DNA of 14,634 nucleotides, taken from positions 1-14,634 of the forward strand of contig DFFQ01000104.1 in assembly GCA_002371025.1 (NCBI GenBank), given 5' to 3'. Below the pieces are notes generated by a model that was not told the DNA's origin, searched no databases, and was given only the letters and a program-made list of their open reading frames with translations. Positions 7,949 to 14,634 of this stretch are shown here, piece after piece (the stretch's first letter is position 1; each line of letters starts with the position of its first letter). Origin of the DNA: Lachnospiraceae bacterium UBA3772 (GTDB lineage: Bacteria; Bacillota; Clostridia; Lachnospirales; Lachnospiraceae). The translations under genes and the position numbers were made by a program.

Positions 7949-9910
7949 GTGAATAGAGTTATTTATTTTGATATATGTGCCTTAATACTTCAAGGCATTA
8001 TAATATTCTCATTATATTTTAGAAAAATGACCAGCGGAAAGATAAACAAGCTTTTCCTTTCATTCATGTGGCTTATCTTCATTGATACTACATGTGATTT
8101 TTTATCCTGCGCTCCAGGTCCGCTTGCCAATAATCCGTTATTTCTTTATTTTATAAGTTCTCTTTATTTTATATGCCGAATCATAACTCCACTTTTATAT
8201 ACTGCTTTTATAGGAAATACAGTTGGTAACTGGTCTTTATTCAGAAAGAGAAAAATCCTATGGGGAATTTACATTCTTCCTTATATCATTGTCCCAATTG
8301 TCCTTATCCTAAATACTTTCAATAAATATATCTTCTATTATGACGAACATTGTAATTACCACCGTGGTAAAGGTATATATATTCTCTATATTATTGCGAC
8401 ATATTACATTATATTTGGAATCATTTATCTCTTTAAGGTAGCTAAAATGCTATCCTTAGATAAATTTCTTGCCATATTCTCTCTGTTTCCACTTAATGCC
8501 TTTGCTACAATAATACAGTTACTTCGTCCTGAACTATTGGTGGAAATGTTTGCCATGACTGTTACTTCTCTTCTTGTAACAATGTTTATCTTACGTGCAG
8601 AAGAAAACATCGACATGAACAGTTCCACCAACAGTTATACGGCATTTTCCCAGAGTTTAAAGCGTTATATCGATTCAAATGTTCCTATTGCCATCATCTT
8701 TGTTAAGATAAAAAACAGCAATTCTCTTTTGAATTTTCTTGGAAATGATACCTATAAAGCTTTACTTCAGGTTTTTTCAGACAGGATACGTCCTGCCAAT
8801 GATCAAACCACCGATATTTTAAGCATTGTTAATGTTTTTGATTACTCAGAACAACTTTTCTATCTCACAAATGGAACCTATGCCATTATTTTCGAAGGAA
8901 ATTATACTGACAAAACCCTTGAGGATGAAAGAGACCGAATCTTTACTGCTGCTAACAGAAATATAAATATAAACGGTATAGATATTCCTTTAGATTTTTG
9001 TATATCCTCAGCAAAAATCCCTGATAATCTTACAACATATGAAGAGATCATGGATTTTTCGTCTACATTTGATAAATATATAGTAGGATCCTCATCTTAT
9101 GCTTTATCTGATCTTCCAGATGATAAGCAGAAAATGATAAAGGAAAACATCGACACCATCATTTCAGATGCTCTTATCTTTGATCGTTTTGAGATGTATT
9201 TCCAGCCAATATATGATGTTAACGAGAAGAAATTCACCTGTTGTGAAGCTCTTATCAGACTTCATGATAAGGATAGATTTATTCCTCCTTCAATCTTTAT
9301 ACCAGCAGCCGAAAAATCTGGTGCCATTTATAACATAGGAGATTTTGTATTCGATAATACCTTTAAATTGTTTAAGGAATGTCATTTTAAGGAAATCGGT
9401 ATCAAATATGTAGAAATTAATATGTCTGCTATTCAATGTATGAAGGATGATCTAAAGCAGGATCTTGAGGGCTTACTTTATAAGTATAATATTCCAACAG
9501 ACTATATCAATTTTGAAATAACGGAAACCGCCACAGATTATATCCAGGATATTGTCACAAAGAACATTAAAGAAATCCACCGTCTTGGATTTGAAATAAG
9601 TTTAGATGATTATGGAACCGGATATTCTAACTTAAGACGTCTTACAAGTTTTCCATTTAAGATAATAAAGCTTGATAAGAGTTTTGTTGATGATCTGAAT
9701 AAGCCTAAGATGAAGGCAGTTATGAAGAATACCATTAATATGATAAAGGACCTTGGCGGTAAAGTCGTAGTAGAAGGCGTTGAAGACAAAGAAACCGCAG
9801 AATGGTTCATCGAAAGAAAATGTGACTTCATACAAGGTTTCTACTACGCCAAGCCAATGCCGGTTAATGAATTCGTAGAATTCATTAAAACTAATAATTT
9901 TAAAGATTAA
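7949..9910 (+). CDS. Membrane-bound c-di-GMP phosphodiesterase, degenerate GGDEF plus EAL
   Basis: Hydrolyses the second messenger c-di-GMP at the membrane. Of 653 residues, the first 220 or so hold about seven hydrophobic segments and no input domain I recognise. A GGDEF-like domain follows (about 232-385); its signature is replaced by NGTYAIIFEG (308-317), so cyclase activity is not expected. The EAL domain covers about 400-650 and keeps the metal and catalytic residues: E433 in EALIRL, N491 in EINMS, E523 in FEITE, D553-D554 in DDYGTGYS, K574 in IIKLDKS, E609 in VVEGVED and Q629 in IQGFYYAKPM. It should therefore be active. The start is GTG, six bases after AAGGGG. Its stop overlaps the convergent murF stop by 4 bp. 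I infer that the membrane part senses a signal that tunes the phosphodiesterase. Confidence 0.92.
   Translation: MNRVIYFDICALILQGIIIFSLYFRKMTSGKINKLFLSFMWLIFIDTTCDFLSCAPGPLANNPLFLYFISSLYFICRIITPLLYTAFIGNTVGNWSLFRKRKILWGIYILPYIIVPIVLILNTFNKYIFYYDEHCNYHRGKGIYILYIIATYYIIFGIIYLFKVAKMLSLDKFLAIFSLFPLNAFATIIQLLRPELLVEMFAMTVTSLLVTMFILRAEENIDMNSSTNSYTAFSQSLKRYIDSNVPIAIIFVKIKNSNSLLNFLGNDTYKALLQVFSDRIRPANDQTTDILSIVNVFDYSEQLFYLTNGTYAIIFEGNYTDKTLEDERDRIFTAANRNININGIDIPLDFCISSAKIPDNLTTYEEIMDFSSTFDKYIVGSSSYALSDLPDDKQKMIKENIDTIISDALIFDRFEMYFQPIYDVNEKKFTCCEALIRLHDKDRFIPPSIFIPAAEKSGAIYNIGDFVFDNTFKLFKECHFKEIGIKYVEINMSAIQCMKDDLKQDLEGLLYKYNIPTDYINFEITETATDYIQDIVTKNIKEIHRLGFEISLDDYGTGYSNLRRLTSFPFKIIKLDKSFVDDLNKPKMKAVMKNTINMIKDLGGKVVVEGVEDKETAEWFIERKCDFIQGFYYAKPMPVNEFVEFIKTNNFKD
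9864..9888. repeat. 11-bp inverted repeat in the 3' end of the EAL gene
   Basis: TTAATGAATTC (9864-9874), the loop GTA, and GAATTCATTAA (9878-9888) form a perfect 11-bp hairpin within the codons for the last residues of the EAL protein. It is AT-rich and no T tract follows directly on either strand, so it is at best a weak terminator; it could also stabilise the mRNA end. Confidence 0.8.
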
Positions 9911-9923
9911 ACAATATCTTTAA
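9900..9923. repeat. 8-bp inverted repeat across the convergent stop codons
   Basis: TTAAAGAT (9900-9907) and ATCTTTAA (9916-9923) flank eight bases that include the + strand stop of the EAL gene; the minus-strand murF stop overlaps its left arm. The stem has only two GC pairs. It may act as a weak bidirectional end signal together with the hairpin at 9864-9888. Confidence 0.5.
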
Positions 9924-11277
9924 CTACTTCAGTGAGATGCATACCATTAGATGCCTTAAGGAGGACCACATCGTCCTTCTTAAGCACTGAATTAAGATAT
10001 TCAGTAACTTCATCAAGTTTAGCTGTATGTACAGTTTTTATGCCAGATACTTCTCTGGCTTTTTTTTCGATATTAAGAGATAACTGACCTAAAGTGATAA
10101 GTTCATCTATATCTTTTCCCTTGAAATATTCTCCTACAGTTTCATGGAAAGATACTTCATTTACACCTAACTCAAACATATCTCCAAGTACGATATATTT
10201 ATTACCATTACACTTGAAATTAGATACTACATCAATAGCTGCCTTCATAGAATCAGGGCTGGCATTATAAGTATCATCGATAACAGTGTATCCTTTTTCA
10301 GTCTTTAAAACATTCTGTCTTAAACCATGGAAATCTTCTAATGCTTTTTCTGCAGCATCAAGATCCATTCCCAGATGATCACAGATTGCCATGGCAACCA
10401 GTGAATTAAGTACATTATGCTTACCTAAAACAGGAATCTTTACTTTCATTCTGAAATCATCATGAACGAAGGTATATGTATAATTTCCATCTTCAACCTT
10501 TATATCTTCTGCTCTATAATCAGCATCTGCACCAGTGCCATAAAAGGAAGTCTTTACCCCAGTCTTTCCTTTCATTTCAGCAAGAAGCGGATCATCTCCA
10601 TTAAGGAAAAGAACACCGTCTTTATTCATATTCTTACAGATTTTGATTTTCTCATCTCTTATTCCTTCTTTTGATTTAAGGAATTCTATATGAGCAACAC
10701 CGATCATTGTTACAACTGCAATATCAGGCTTTGCAACTTCAGCGAGAATATCCATCTCATTTGGAGCACTGATACCCATTTCAAGAACAGCAATATCCGA
10801 ATCCTTATCCATCATTCTTGAAGTTGTAATAGGAAGGCCGATTTCAGAATTAAAGTTACCTTCAGTATGAAATACTTCCTTTGCACTAGAGAGTGCTGTT
10901 GTTATCATTTCTCTTGTTGTAGTCTTTCCTACACTTCCTGTAACACCTATAACCGGCTTATCATATTTATTTCTTACATATGCTCCTAAATCCTGAAGAG
11001 CCTTAACAGTAGAGTCCACCTTAATATAGGCTTTTCCTTCCTCAAATTCTGTTATATCCTCTTCCGTAAATGTAGCACTGCCCTTTTTCATTACGTCAGG
11101 TATAAACTTATGAGCATCTACCTTCTCACCCTTTATAGGAATAAAGATATCCTCTTTCTTCATAAGCCTGGAATCTATACAAACGTCGCTTAATACCAGA
11201 TTTTCTATATCATTATCTTTATTTAGCAACTCTCCCTTTGTTGCTTCTAAAACATCTTTAACTCTTATGTCTTTCAT
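9907..11277 (-). CDS. murF: UDP-N-acetylmuramoyl-tripeptide-D-alanyl-D-alanine ligase
   Basis: The last cytoplasmic ligase of peptidoglycan precursor synthesis: it adds D-Ala-D-Ala to the UDP-MurNAc-tripeptide using ATP. It has 456 residues, the usual length. The N-terminal substrate domain (about 1-100) has DSR at 35-37 and the F-I-P-I-K-G segment (45-50). The ATPase domain has the P-loop GVTGSVGKTTT (111-121), EGNFNSEIGLP (139-149), LEMG with E166, and the HIEF segment. The C-terminal domain begins near 320, with VIDDTYNASPDSM (332-344) and LGDMFELG (364-371). AGAGG lies 8 bases before the ATG, inside the end of the DJ-1 gene, which stops 5 bases earlier, so the two are co-transcribed. No ddl gene adjoins it, unlike in many genomes. 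Confidence 0.96.
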   Translation of the reverse strand: MKDIRVKDVLEATKGELLNKDNDIENLVLSDVCIDSRLMKKEDIFIPIKGEKVDAHKFIPDVMKKGSATFTEEDITEFEEGKAYIKVDSTVKALQDLGAYVRNKYDKPVIGVTGSVGKTTTREMITTALSSAKEVFHTEGNFNSEIGLPITTSRMMDKDSDIAVLEMGISAPNEMDILAEVAKPDIAVVTMIGVAHIEFLKSKEGIRDEKIKICKNMNKDGVLFLNGDDPLLAEMKGKTGVKTSFYGTGADADYRAEDIKVEDGNYTYTFVHDDFRMKVKIPVLGKHNVLNSLVAMAICDHLGMDLDAAEKALEDFHGLRQNVLKTEKGYTVIDDTYNASPDSMKAAIDVVSNFKCNGNKYIVLGDMFELGVNEVSFHETVGEYFKGKDIDELITLGQLSLNIEKKAREVSGIKTVHTAKLDEVTEYLNSVLKKDDVVLLKASNGMHLTEVVKDIV

Positions 11278-11282
11278 CCCTA

Positions 11283-11837
11283 TTACCTCTTATATACAAC
11301 CGATCTTGCAATCTCATCTGCTTTTTCCTTTGAGCAAAGGATCTCAATCAAAGCAAGTGAAAAATCAATGGCCGTGCCGACTCCGCGGCTTGTGATAAAT
11401 CTGCCATCAACCGCAACACTTGCATATTCTCCTGTAAATGTCGCTCCCTTTAATCCATCTTCCATTCCTGGATAACATGTTGCTTTAAGTCCCTTAAGAA
11501 GACCCATTCCTCCAAAAACAGTTGGTGCAGCACAAATTGCTGCCAGATATTTACCCTGTTCATTATATCTAAGGATAGCTTCTCTTACCTTCTCTGAATC
11601 CCTGAGATTATTTGTTCCCGGCATTCCTCCTGGAAGGATAAGCATATCCCCATCATCTTTTAATTCATCTATTCCAATGTCAGAAATGACATTAATTCTT
11701 CTTGCGCCTCTAACTTCAATCTTTTCAGTAATTGAAACAAGTACTACTTCAATCCCTGCTCTTCTTAAAAGATCAACAGGAGTTAATGCTTCAACCTCTT
11801 CAAATCCCTCCGCTAATAAAACATATACTTTACTCAT
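11283..11837 (-). CDS. DJ-1/PfpI family protein (YajL/ThiJ-like)
   Basis: A cytoplasmic DJ-1 superfamily protein of 184 residues from the ATG at 11837. Family members include YajL, human DJ-1 and proteins called ThiJ; proposed roles are protein or nucleotide deglycation and chaperone action under oxidative stress, and these are debated. It has AEGFEEVEALTP (9-20) with the conserved glutamate, LPGGMPG (68-74), and the nucleophile elbow AAICAAP (99-105) with the reactive cysteine C102. A TTG in frame at 11861 would add eight residues, but GGAGGGG lies within that extension, six bases before 11837, so 11837 is the true start. It is the first gene of an operon with murF. Confidence 0.9.
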   Translation of the reverse strand: MSKVYVLLAEGFEEVEALTPVDLLRRAGIEVVLVSITEKIEVRGARRINVISDIGIDELKDDGDMLILPGGMPGTNNLRDSEKVREAILRYNEQGKYLAAICAAPTVFGGMGLLKGLKATCYPGMEDGLKGATFTGEYASVAVDGRFITSRGVGTAIDFSLALIEILCSKEKADEIARSVVYKR

Positions 11838-11870
11838 ATCAATCCCCTCCGTATATAACAAACTATATGT

Positions 11871-11899
11871 TTAAAAAATACGCACGAATAGTATATAAT
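11871..11899 (+). promoter_or_regulatory. Promoter of the CYTH gene
   Basis: TTTAAA (11871-11876), a 17-base spacer and a perfect TATAAT (11894-11899) would start transcription near 11906, about 33 bases before the GTG. Its -10 overlaps the -10 of the opposing promoter at 11890-11918. Confidence 0.6.
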
Positions 11900-11918
11900 A
11901 ATACCAGAGTTTTTTCAA
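11890..11918 (-). promoter_or_regulatory. Promoter of the DJ-1-murF operon
   Basis: On the minus strand TTGAAA (11918-11913), a 17-base spacer and TATACT (11895-11890) form a good sigma-A promoter. Transcription would begin near 11883, about 46 bases before the ATG at 11837. Confidence 0.65.
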
Positions 11919-11938
11919 TTAAATGGAGGAATAATCGC

Positions 11939-12445
11939 GTGGAAATTGAACGTAAATTTTTGGTAAAAATGCTCCCTCACGACTTAGAAAAATATGAAAA
12001 ACACGAAGTAACTCAAGCCTATATCTGTACAGATCCCGTTATAAGATGCCGGAAGTCTGACGAAAGATATTATCTTACCATAAAATCCAGTGGGCTTCTC
12101 AAAAGAGAGGAACATGAATTTATGATAACAAAAGATCAGTTTGATAATCTTCTGAAAAAATCCGAAGGAAATATCATAGAAAAAACCAGATATAAGATTC
12201 CTGAAAAAGACGGTCTCACCATCGAATTAGACATTTTTCACGGATTATTTGAAGGTCTTATCTATGCTGAAGTAGAATTTCCAACAGAAGAAGACGCAAA
12301 AAAATATAACCCCCCTGCCTTTATCGACAGAGAGGTTACAGGTGATGGTTCATATCAAAATTCATCCTTAAGCCGTATGGATAAATCTCTAATCCTGAAT
12401 TTCATTTCTAACGTAAGGACCAGCGCTGATACCGATAAATCTTAA
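11939..12445 (+). CDS. CYTH-domain protein, probable inorganic triphosphatase
   Basis: A small cytoplasmic tunnel-fold enzyme of the CYTH superfamily, whose bacterial single-domain members mostly hydrolyse inorganic triphosphate with Mg or Mn; some members are class IV adenylate or thiamine-triphosphate enzymes. It has 168 residues. The defining ExExK motif is EIERK at 2-6. The other strands carry paired charged residues: R36-C-R38-K39, K49, E58 and E60, R84 and K86, E96 and D98, E111 and E113. The start is a GTG at 11939, nine bases after GGAGG (11925-11929); upstream in-frame codons have no ribosome binding site and precede the ExExK motif by a foreign stretch. Its last 19 codons, including the stop, overlap the 3' end of the opposing DUF1189-like gene. 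Confidence 0.9.
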   Translation: MEIERKFLVKMLPHDLEKYEKHEVTQAYICTDPVIRCRKSDERYYLTIKSSGLLKREEHEFMITKDQFDNLLKKSEGNIIEKTRYKIPEKDGLTIELDIFHGLFEGLIYAEVEFPTEEDAKKYNPPAFIDREVTGDGSYQNSSLSRMDKSLILNFISNVRTSADTDKS

Positions 12446-13357
12446 GGATATAAATACACCGGCGAAAAAGATTATAAGTGGTGGGATTATATAACCAAAT
12501 GCCATATTAACATTTGGAAGTATCATCCCCCAGGTGCCGGCATAAAAAGAAAGTCTAAGGGCATCCCAGTAATCCATATGAAGATCTGTTCTCTTTATAT
12601 ATCCCCAGGCAATTATAGAATAAATAAGTGCCCATATCATATATTTCAGTATATTTAAGATTGTCATAAAAAGGAAACTAAATCCCAGTACCATATATAT
12701 TTCAGGAATAGCCTTTACAAATGTATCATTTGTAACACCATTATAGAAAAGGACTCCTACCGGATATGAGTATATCTTAGAACTCATACCAGCCTGAATT
12801 ATAACCATCTCTATATTTTTACTTCCTATAGTTATATATACCCCTGAACCCTCTATTTTCTTAGTATCTACTGTAGGTTCAGATGTATCCATATAAACTG
12901 TAAAACCAGAAAGATTCAACTGGAATTTATCATCTGCCGTAAGTGTATCATTTTCAGCCTTAAATGAAGGCATACTCTCTTTAAAAAGATGATTAAATCC
13001 CTTAAAACCTGTGATAGTAGCTGCAACCGGAATGATATATGTCATAAATGACAGAAGTAATGCCATTATTATCATATATTTTATAAACTTACCAGTTGAA
13101 AGCTGAGCTACGCCCAAAAGTTTTTTTGGCTTTGTAAGACAGGTTATTAATTGATCCAGAAAGCCCATATCCTTGCTTACTTCAAAACCAAGGCCATAGG
13201 ATGAATCATCTTCTCCTCTGCCATGGTTTTTTCTTAATTCGGCTTCTTTTAACTCTTCATCCCTGTCCATTTCCTCTTTTTTTCGCTGATATTCTTCTAT
13301 AAGACGTCTATCTTCTTCGTCTTTTCTTTTTTGCTCTTCATCGTCATATATCTTCAT
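12389..13357 (-). CDS. DUF1189-like membrane protein with a charged coiled-coil N-terminus
   Basis: An integral membrane protein of 322 residues. Residues 1-46 are almost all charged (E, D, K, R) and likely form a cytoplasmic coiled coil. A first membrane helix at about 91-113 is followed by an extracellular domain (about 114-215). That domain has the pattern MPSF...LTADDKF...YMDTSEPT seen in DUF1189 proteins, whose role is unknown. Further hydrophobic segments lie at 218-237, 240-253, 275-292 and 293-310. The N-terminal coil is extra compared with the members I recall. AGGGG lies 6-7 bases before the ATG. It is the third gene of the ribH-HAD-DUF1189 run, 34 bases after the HAD stop. The DUF1189 assignment comes from pattern memory and is moderately sure. 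Confidence 0.72.
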   Translation of the reverse strand: MKIYDDEEQKRKDEEDRRLIEEYQRKKEEMDRDEELKEAELRKNHGRGEDDSSYGLGFEVSKDMGFLDQLITCLTKPKKLLGVAQLSTGKFIKYMIIMALLLSFMTYIIPVAATITGFKGFNHLFKESMPSFKAENDTLTADDKFQLNLSGFTVYMDTSEPTVDTKKIEGSGVYITIGSKNIEMVIIQAGMSSKIYSYPVGVLFYNGVTNDTFVKAIPEIYMVLGFSFLFMTILNILKYMIWALIYSIIAWGYIKRTDLHMDYWDALRLSFYAGTWGMILPNVNMAFGYIIPPLIIFFAGVFISLRFIGISAGPYVRNEIQD

Positions 13358-13391
13358 ATTCCACCCCTAATCATATATGCAAATTTAAAAA

Positions 13392-14183
13392 TCATATAAG
13401 GCCAAAATGCGTTAAAGCATTGGAAATTCCGCCACAATCTACATTAGTTGTAACATATGAAGCTATCTCTTTACAAGATAAAGTAGCATTTCCCATTGCC
13501 ACAGAGTTTTTTACAGCTGCCAGCATTTCTATATCATTATTGCTGTCGCCAAAAACATATACATTTTCTTCTGGAATATCAAAATGTTCCATTAAAAACT
13601 TTATACCTGAAGCTTTAGAAAATCCTTTAGGTTCTATTTCACAGAAATTTCCCTCTCTGTCAATATAGGTCCATTCTTTTTCGATGTATTCTCTAAACCC
13701 TTTAAGATCACTGCTTTCATCATAAAACGCAGATAATTTATCAAAAATAAAGTCTGTGCTGTCGATATCATCAACAACCCATCTGTTATTATCTTTAAAA
13801 TATCTGATAAGCTCTGAACAGTAATTCATCTTTACAGCTTTGTCATAGCAGGATCTATCAGAATATTCAAATATGGTTTCCATGCCCTTTTCTCTGCATA
13901 CCAAAGCAATCTCATGACATTTTTCTTTAGACTGCTTATGATGTAATAATACTTCGTCATGGTAAACTATATAGGTTCCACAGCCGCATACCAGACCATC
14001 AAAGCCTTCTTTAATATAGTCTTCTACATTTGAGAATACCCTGCCTGTATTTATAAAGAGAAGGCAACCGGCCTCTTTTGCTTTTTTAAGAGCTTTCTTA
14101 GTATCTTCCGGCATTATTCTTCTGGCATCATCTGTTATAAGAGTGCCATCAATATCAAAAAACAAGATTTTTTTATTTTTCAT
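13392..14183 (-). CDS. Cof-type HAD phosphatase, candidate riboflavin-pathway phosphatase
   Basis: A cytoplasmic HAD-superfamily hydrolase with a type IIB cap (263 residues). Motif I is FFDIDGTL (8-15) with nucleophile D10 and acid/base D12; motif II is the threonine in NTGR (45-48); motif III is K190; motif IV is GDSNND (212-217) with D213 and D217. All catalytic residues are present. The family acts on sugar phosphates, FMN, pyridoxal phosphate and similar compounds. The start ATG lies one base after the ribH stop (TAA-T-ATG) with only a weak GAGA upstream, so translation is coupled to ribH. In Bacillus and E. coli, Cof-like HADs (YcsE, YwtE, YbjI) dephosphorylate the ribitylamino-uracil phosphate that precedes the RibH reaction. 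From position I infer the same role here; the sequence alone shows only a Cof-type phosphatase. Confidence 0.88.
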   Translation of the reverse strand: MKNKKILFFDIDGTLITDDARRIMPEDTKKALKKAKEAGCLLFINTGRVFSNVEDYIKEGFDGLVCGCGTYIVYHDEVLLHHKQSKEKCHEIALVCREKGMETIFEYSDRSCYDKAVKMNYCSELIRYFKDNNRWVVDDIDSTDFIFDKLSAFYDESSDLKGFREYIEKEWTYIDREGNFCEIEPKGFSKASGIKFLMEHFDIPEENVYVFGDSNNDIEMLAAVKNSVAMGNATLSCKEIASYVTTNVDCGGISNALTHFGLI

Positions 14184-14184
14184 A

Positions 14185-14634
14185 TTAAAGCTGTCTCATG
14201 AGATTTACCATCTCAATAGCTCCTGTTGCACAGTCATATCCCTTATTTCCAGCCTTTGTACCAGCACGCTGTACAGCCTGCTCGATATTATCAGTTGTAA
14301 GGATACCGAACATTACAGGGATTCCTGATTCAAGTTCAATCTGAGCAATTCCCTTAGAAACTTCATTACATACATAATCATAATGACTTGTCTCACCGCG
14401 GATAACACATCCAAGGCATATTACTGCATCATAATTCCCAGACTTAGCAAGCTTTTTAGCTACTAATGGGATTTCAAATGCACCTGGTACCCAGCAAAGT
14501 GTAATATCATCTTCTCTTACACCATGACGGATAAGTCCATCTTCAGCACCACCGATAAGCTTTGAAACTACAAATTCATTAAAACGAGCAGCAACGATTG
14601 CAACTCTCATTCCTTCTGCAACTACATTTCCTTC
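14185..14634 (-). CDS. ribH: 6,7-dimethyl-8-ribityllumazine synthase (5' end cut off by window edge)
   Basis: Condenses 5-amino-6-ribitylaminouracil with 3,4-dihydroxybutanone phosphate to lumazine, the step before riboflavin; it forms large shells in the cytoplasm. In the window 149 residues are visible and the frame stays open to the right edge, starting EGNVVAEG, so only a handful of N-terminal residues are missing (family length about 155). An internal ATG at 14610 is not the start, because the upstream EGN segment is conserved in the family. Counted from the edge, motifs are RFNEF (17-21), PGAFEIP (50-56), [10 protein letters not shown] (79-88) with catalytic H85, FGILTTDN (109-116) and [10 protein letters not shown] (123-132). 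Other rib genes would be expected just beyond the right edge. Confidence 0.95.
   Translation of the reverse strand, partial: EGNVVAEGMRVAIVAARFNEFVVSKLIGGAEDGLIRHGVREDDITLCWVPGAFEIPLVAKKLAKSGNYDAVICLGCVIRGETSHYDYVCNEVSKGIAQIELESGIPVMFGILTTDNIEQAVQRAGTKAGNKGYDCATGAIEMVNLMRQL

Noticed and set aside
11838..11861. Upstream TTG start for the DJ-1 gene
   Set aside because: The GGAGGGG ribosome binding site lies inside this extension and is spaced correctly for the ATG at 11837.
11732..11938. N-terminal extension of the CYTH gene
   Set aside because: It overlaps the DJ-1 gene and both promoters, and the CYTH ExExK motif starts right at the GTG at 11939, which has a strong Shine-Dalgarno sequence.
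14185..14610. Internal ATG as the start of ribH
   Set aside because: The frame is open to the window edge and the upstream EGN-type segment fits the conserved RibH N-terminus.

Overview
The window reads as a piece of ordinary chromosome from a low-GC Gram-positive anaerobe. The best guess is a Lachnospiraceae-type clostridium (Butyrivibrio, Pseudobutyrivibrio or Roseburia relatives). This rests on the AT-rich sequence, strong GGAGG-type ribosome binding sites, intrinsic terminators, a secreted modular GH53 galactanase with acidic linkers, and a 7TM-like/degenerate GGDEF/EAL protein. The genus is an inference. I found no RNA gene, insertion sequence, phage gene or CRISPR array.

Layout. 1-1564 (-): 5' two thirds or so of a secreted endo-beta-1,4-galactanase (GH53) with two N-terminal carbohydrate-binding-like modules; it runs off the left edge. 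Its promoter has a LacI-type operator just after the -10 and a second copy 162 bp upstream. 1917-2537 (-): MntP manganese exporter with its own promoter and terminator. 2749-3522 (+): a short-chain dehydrogenase with a palindrome in its leader and a terminator. 3701-5023 (+): a DUF1295 membrane enzyme followed by an unrecognised membrane protein. These end at a long bidirectional terminator shared with the opposing pair tcdA-acyP (6116-5105, -). 7762-6351 (-): a LOG-family nucleotide phosphoribohydrolase and an MscS-type channel. 7949-9910 (+): a membrane-bound c-di-GMP phosphodiesterase, convergent with and overlapping murF by 4 bp. 11837-9907 (-): a DJ-1/PfpI protein and murF in one operon. 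11939-12445 (+): a CYTH triphosphatase fired from a promoter that overlaps the DJ-1 promoter. 14634-12389 (-): ribH (5' end cut), a Cof-type HAD phosphatase starting one base after ribH, and a DUF1189-like membrane protein whose 3' end overlaps the CYTH gene by 57 bp.

These are mostly small housekeeping units rather than one linked pathway. The most telling pieces of context are three. First, the two-operator control region of the galactanase points to sugar-responsive repression. Second, the HAD phosphatase coupled to lumazine synthase is a good candidate for the pathway phosphatase that makes the ribitylaminouracil substrate of RibH. Third, a terminator-like hairpin sits directly in front of tcdA and downstream of its only visible promoter. 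I did not find a clearly new multi-gene system; the novelty here is mainly regulatory and organisational.
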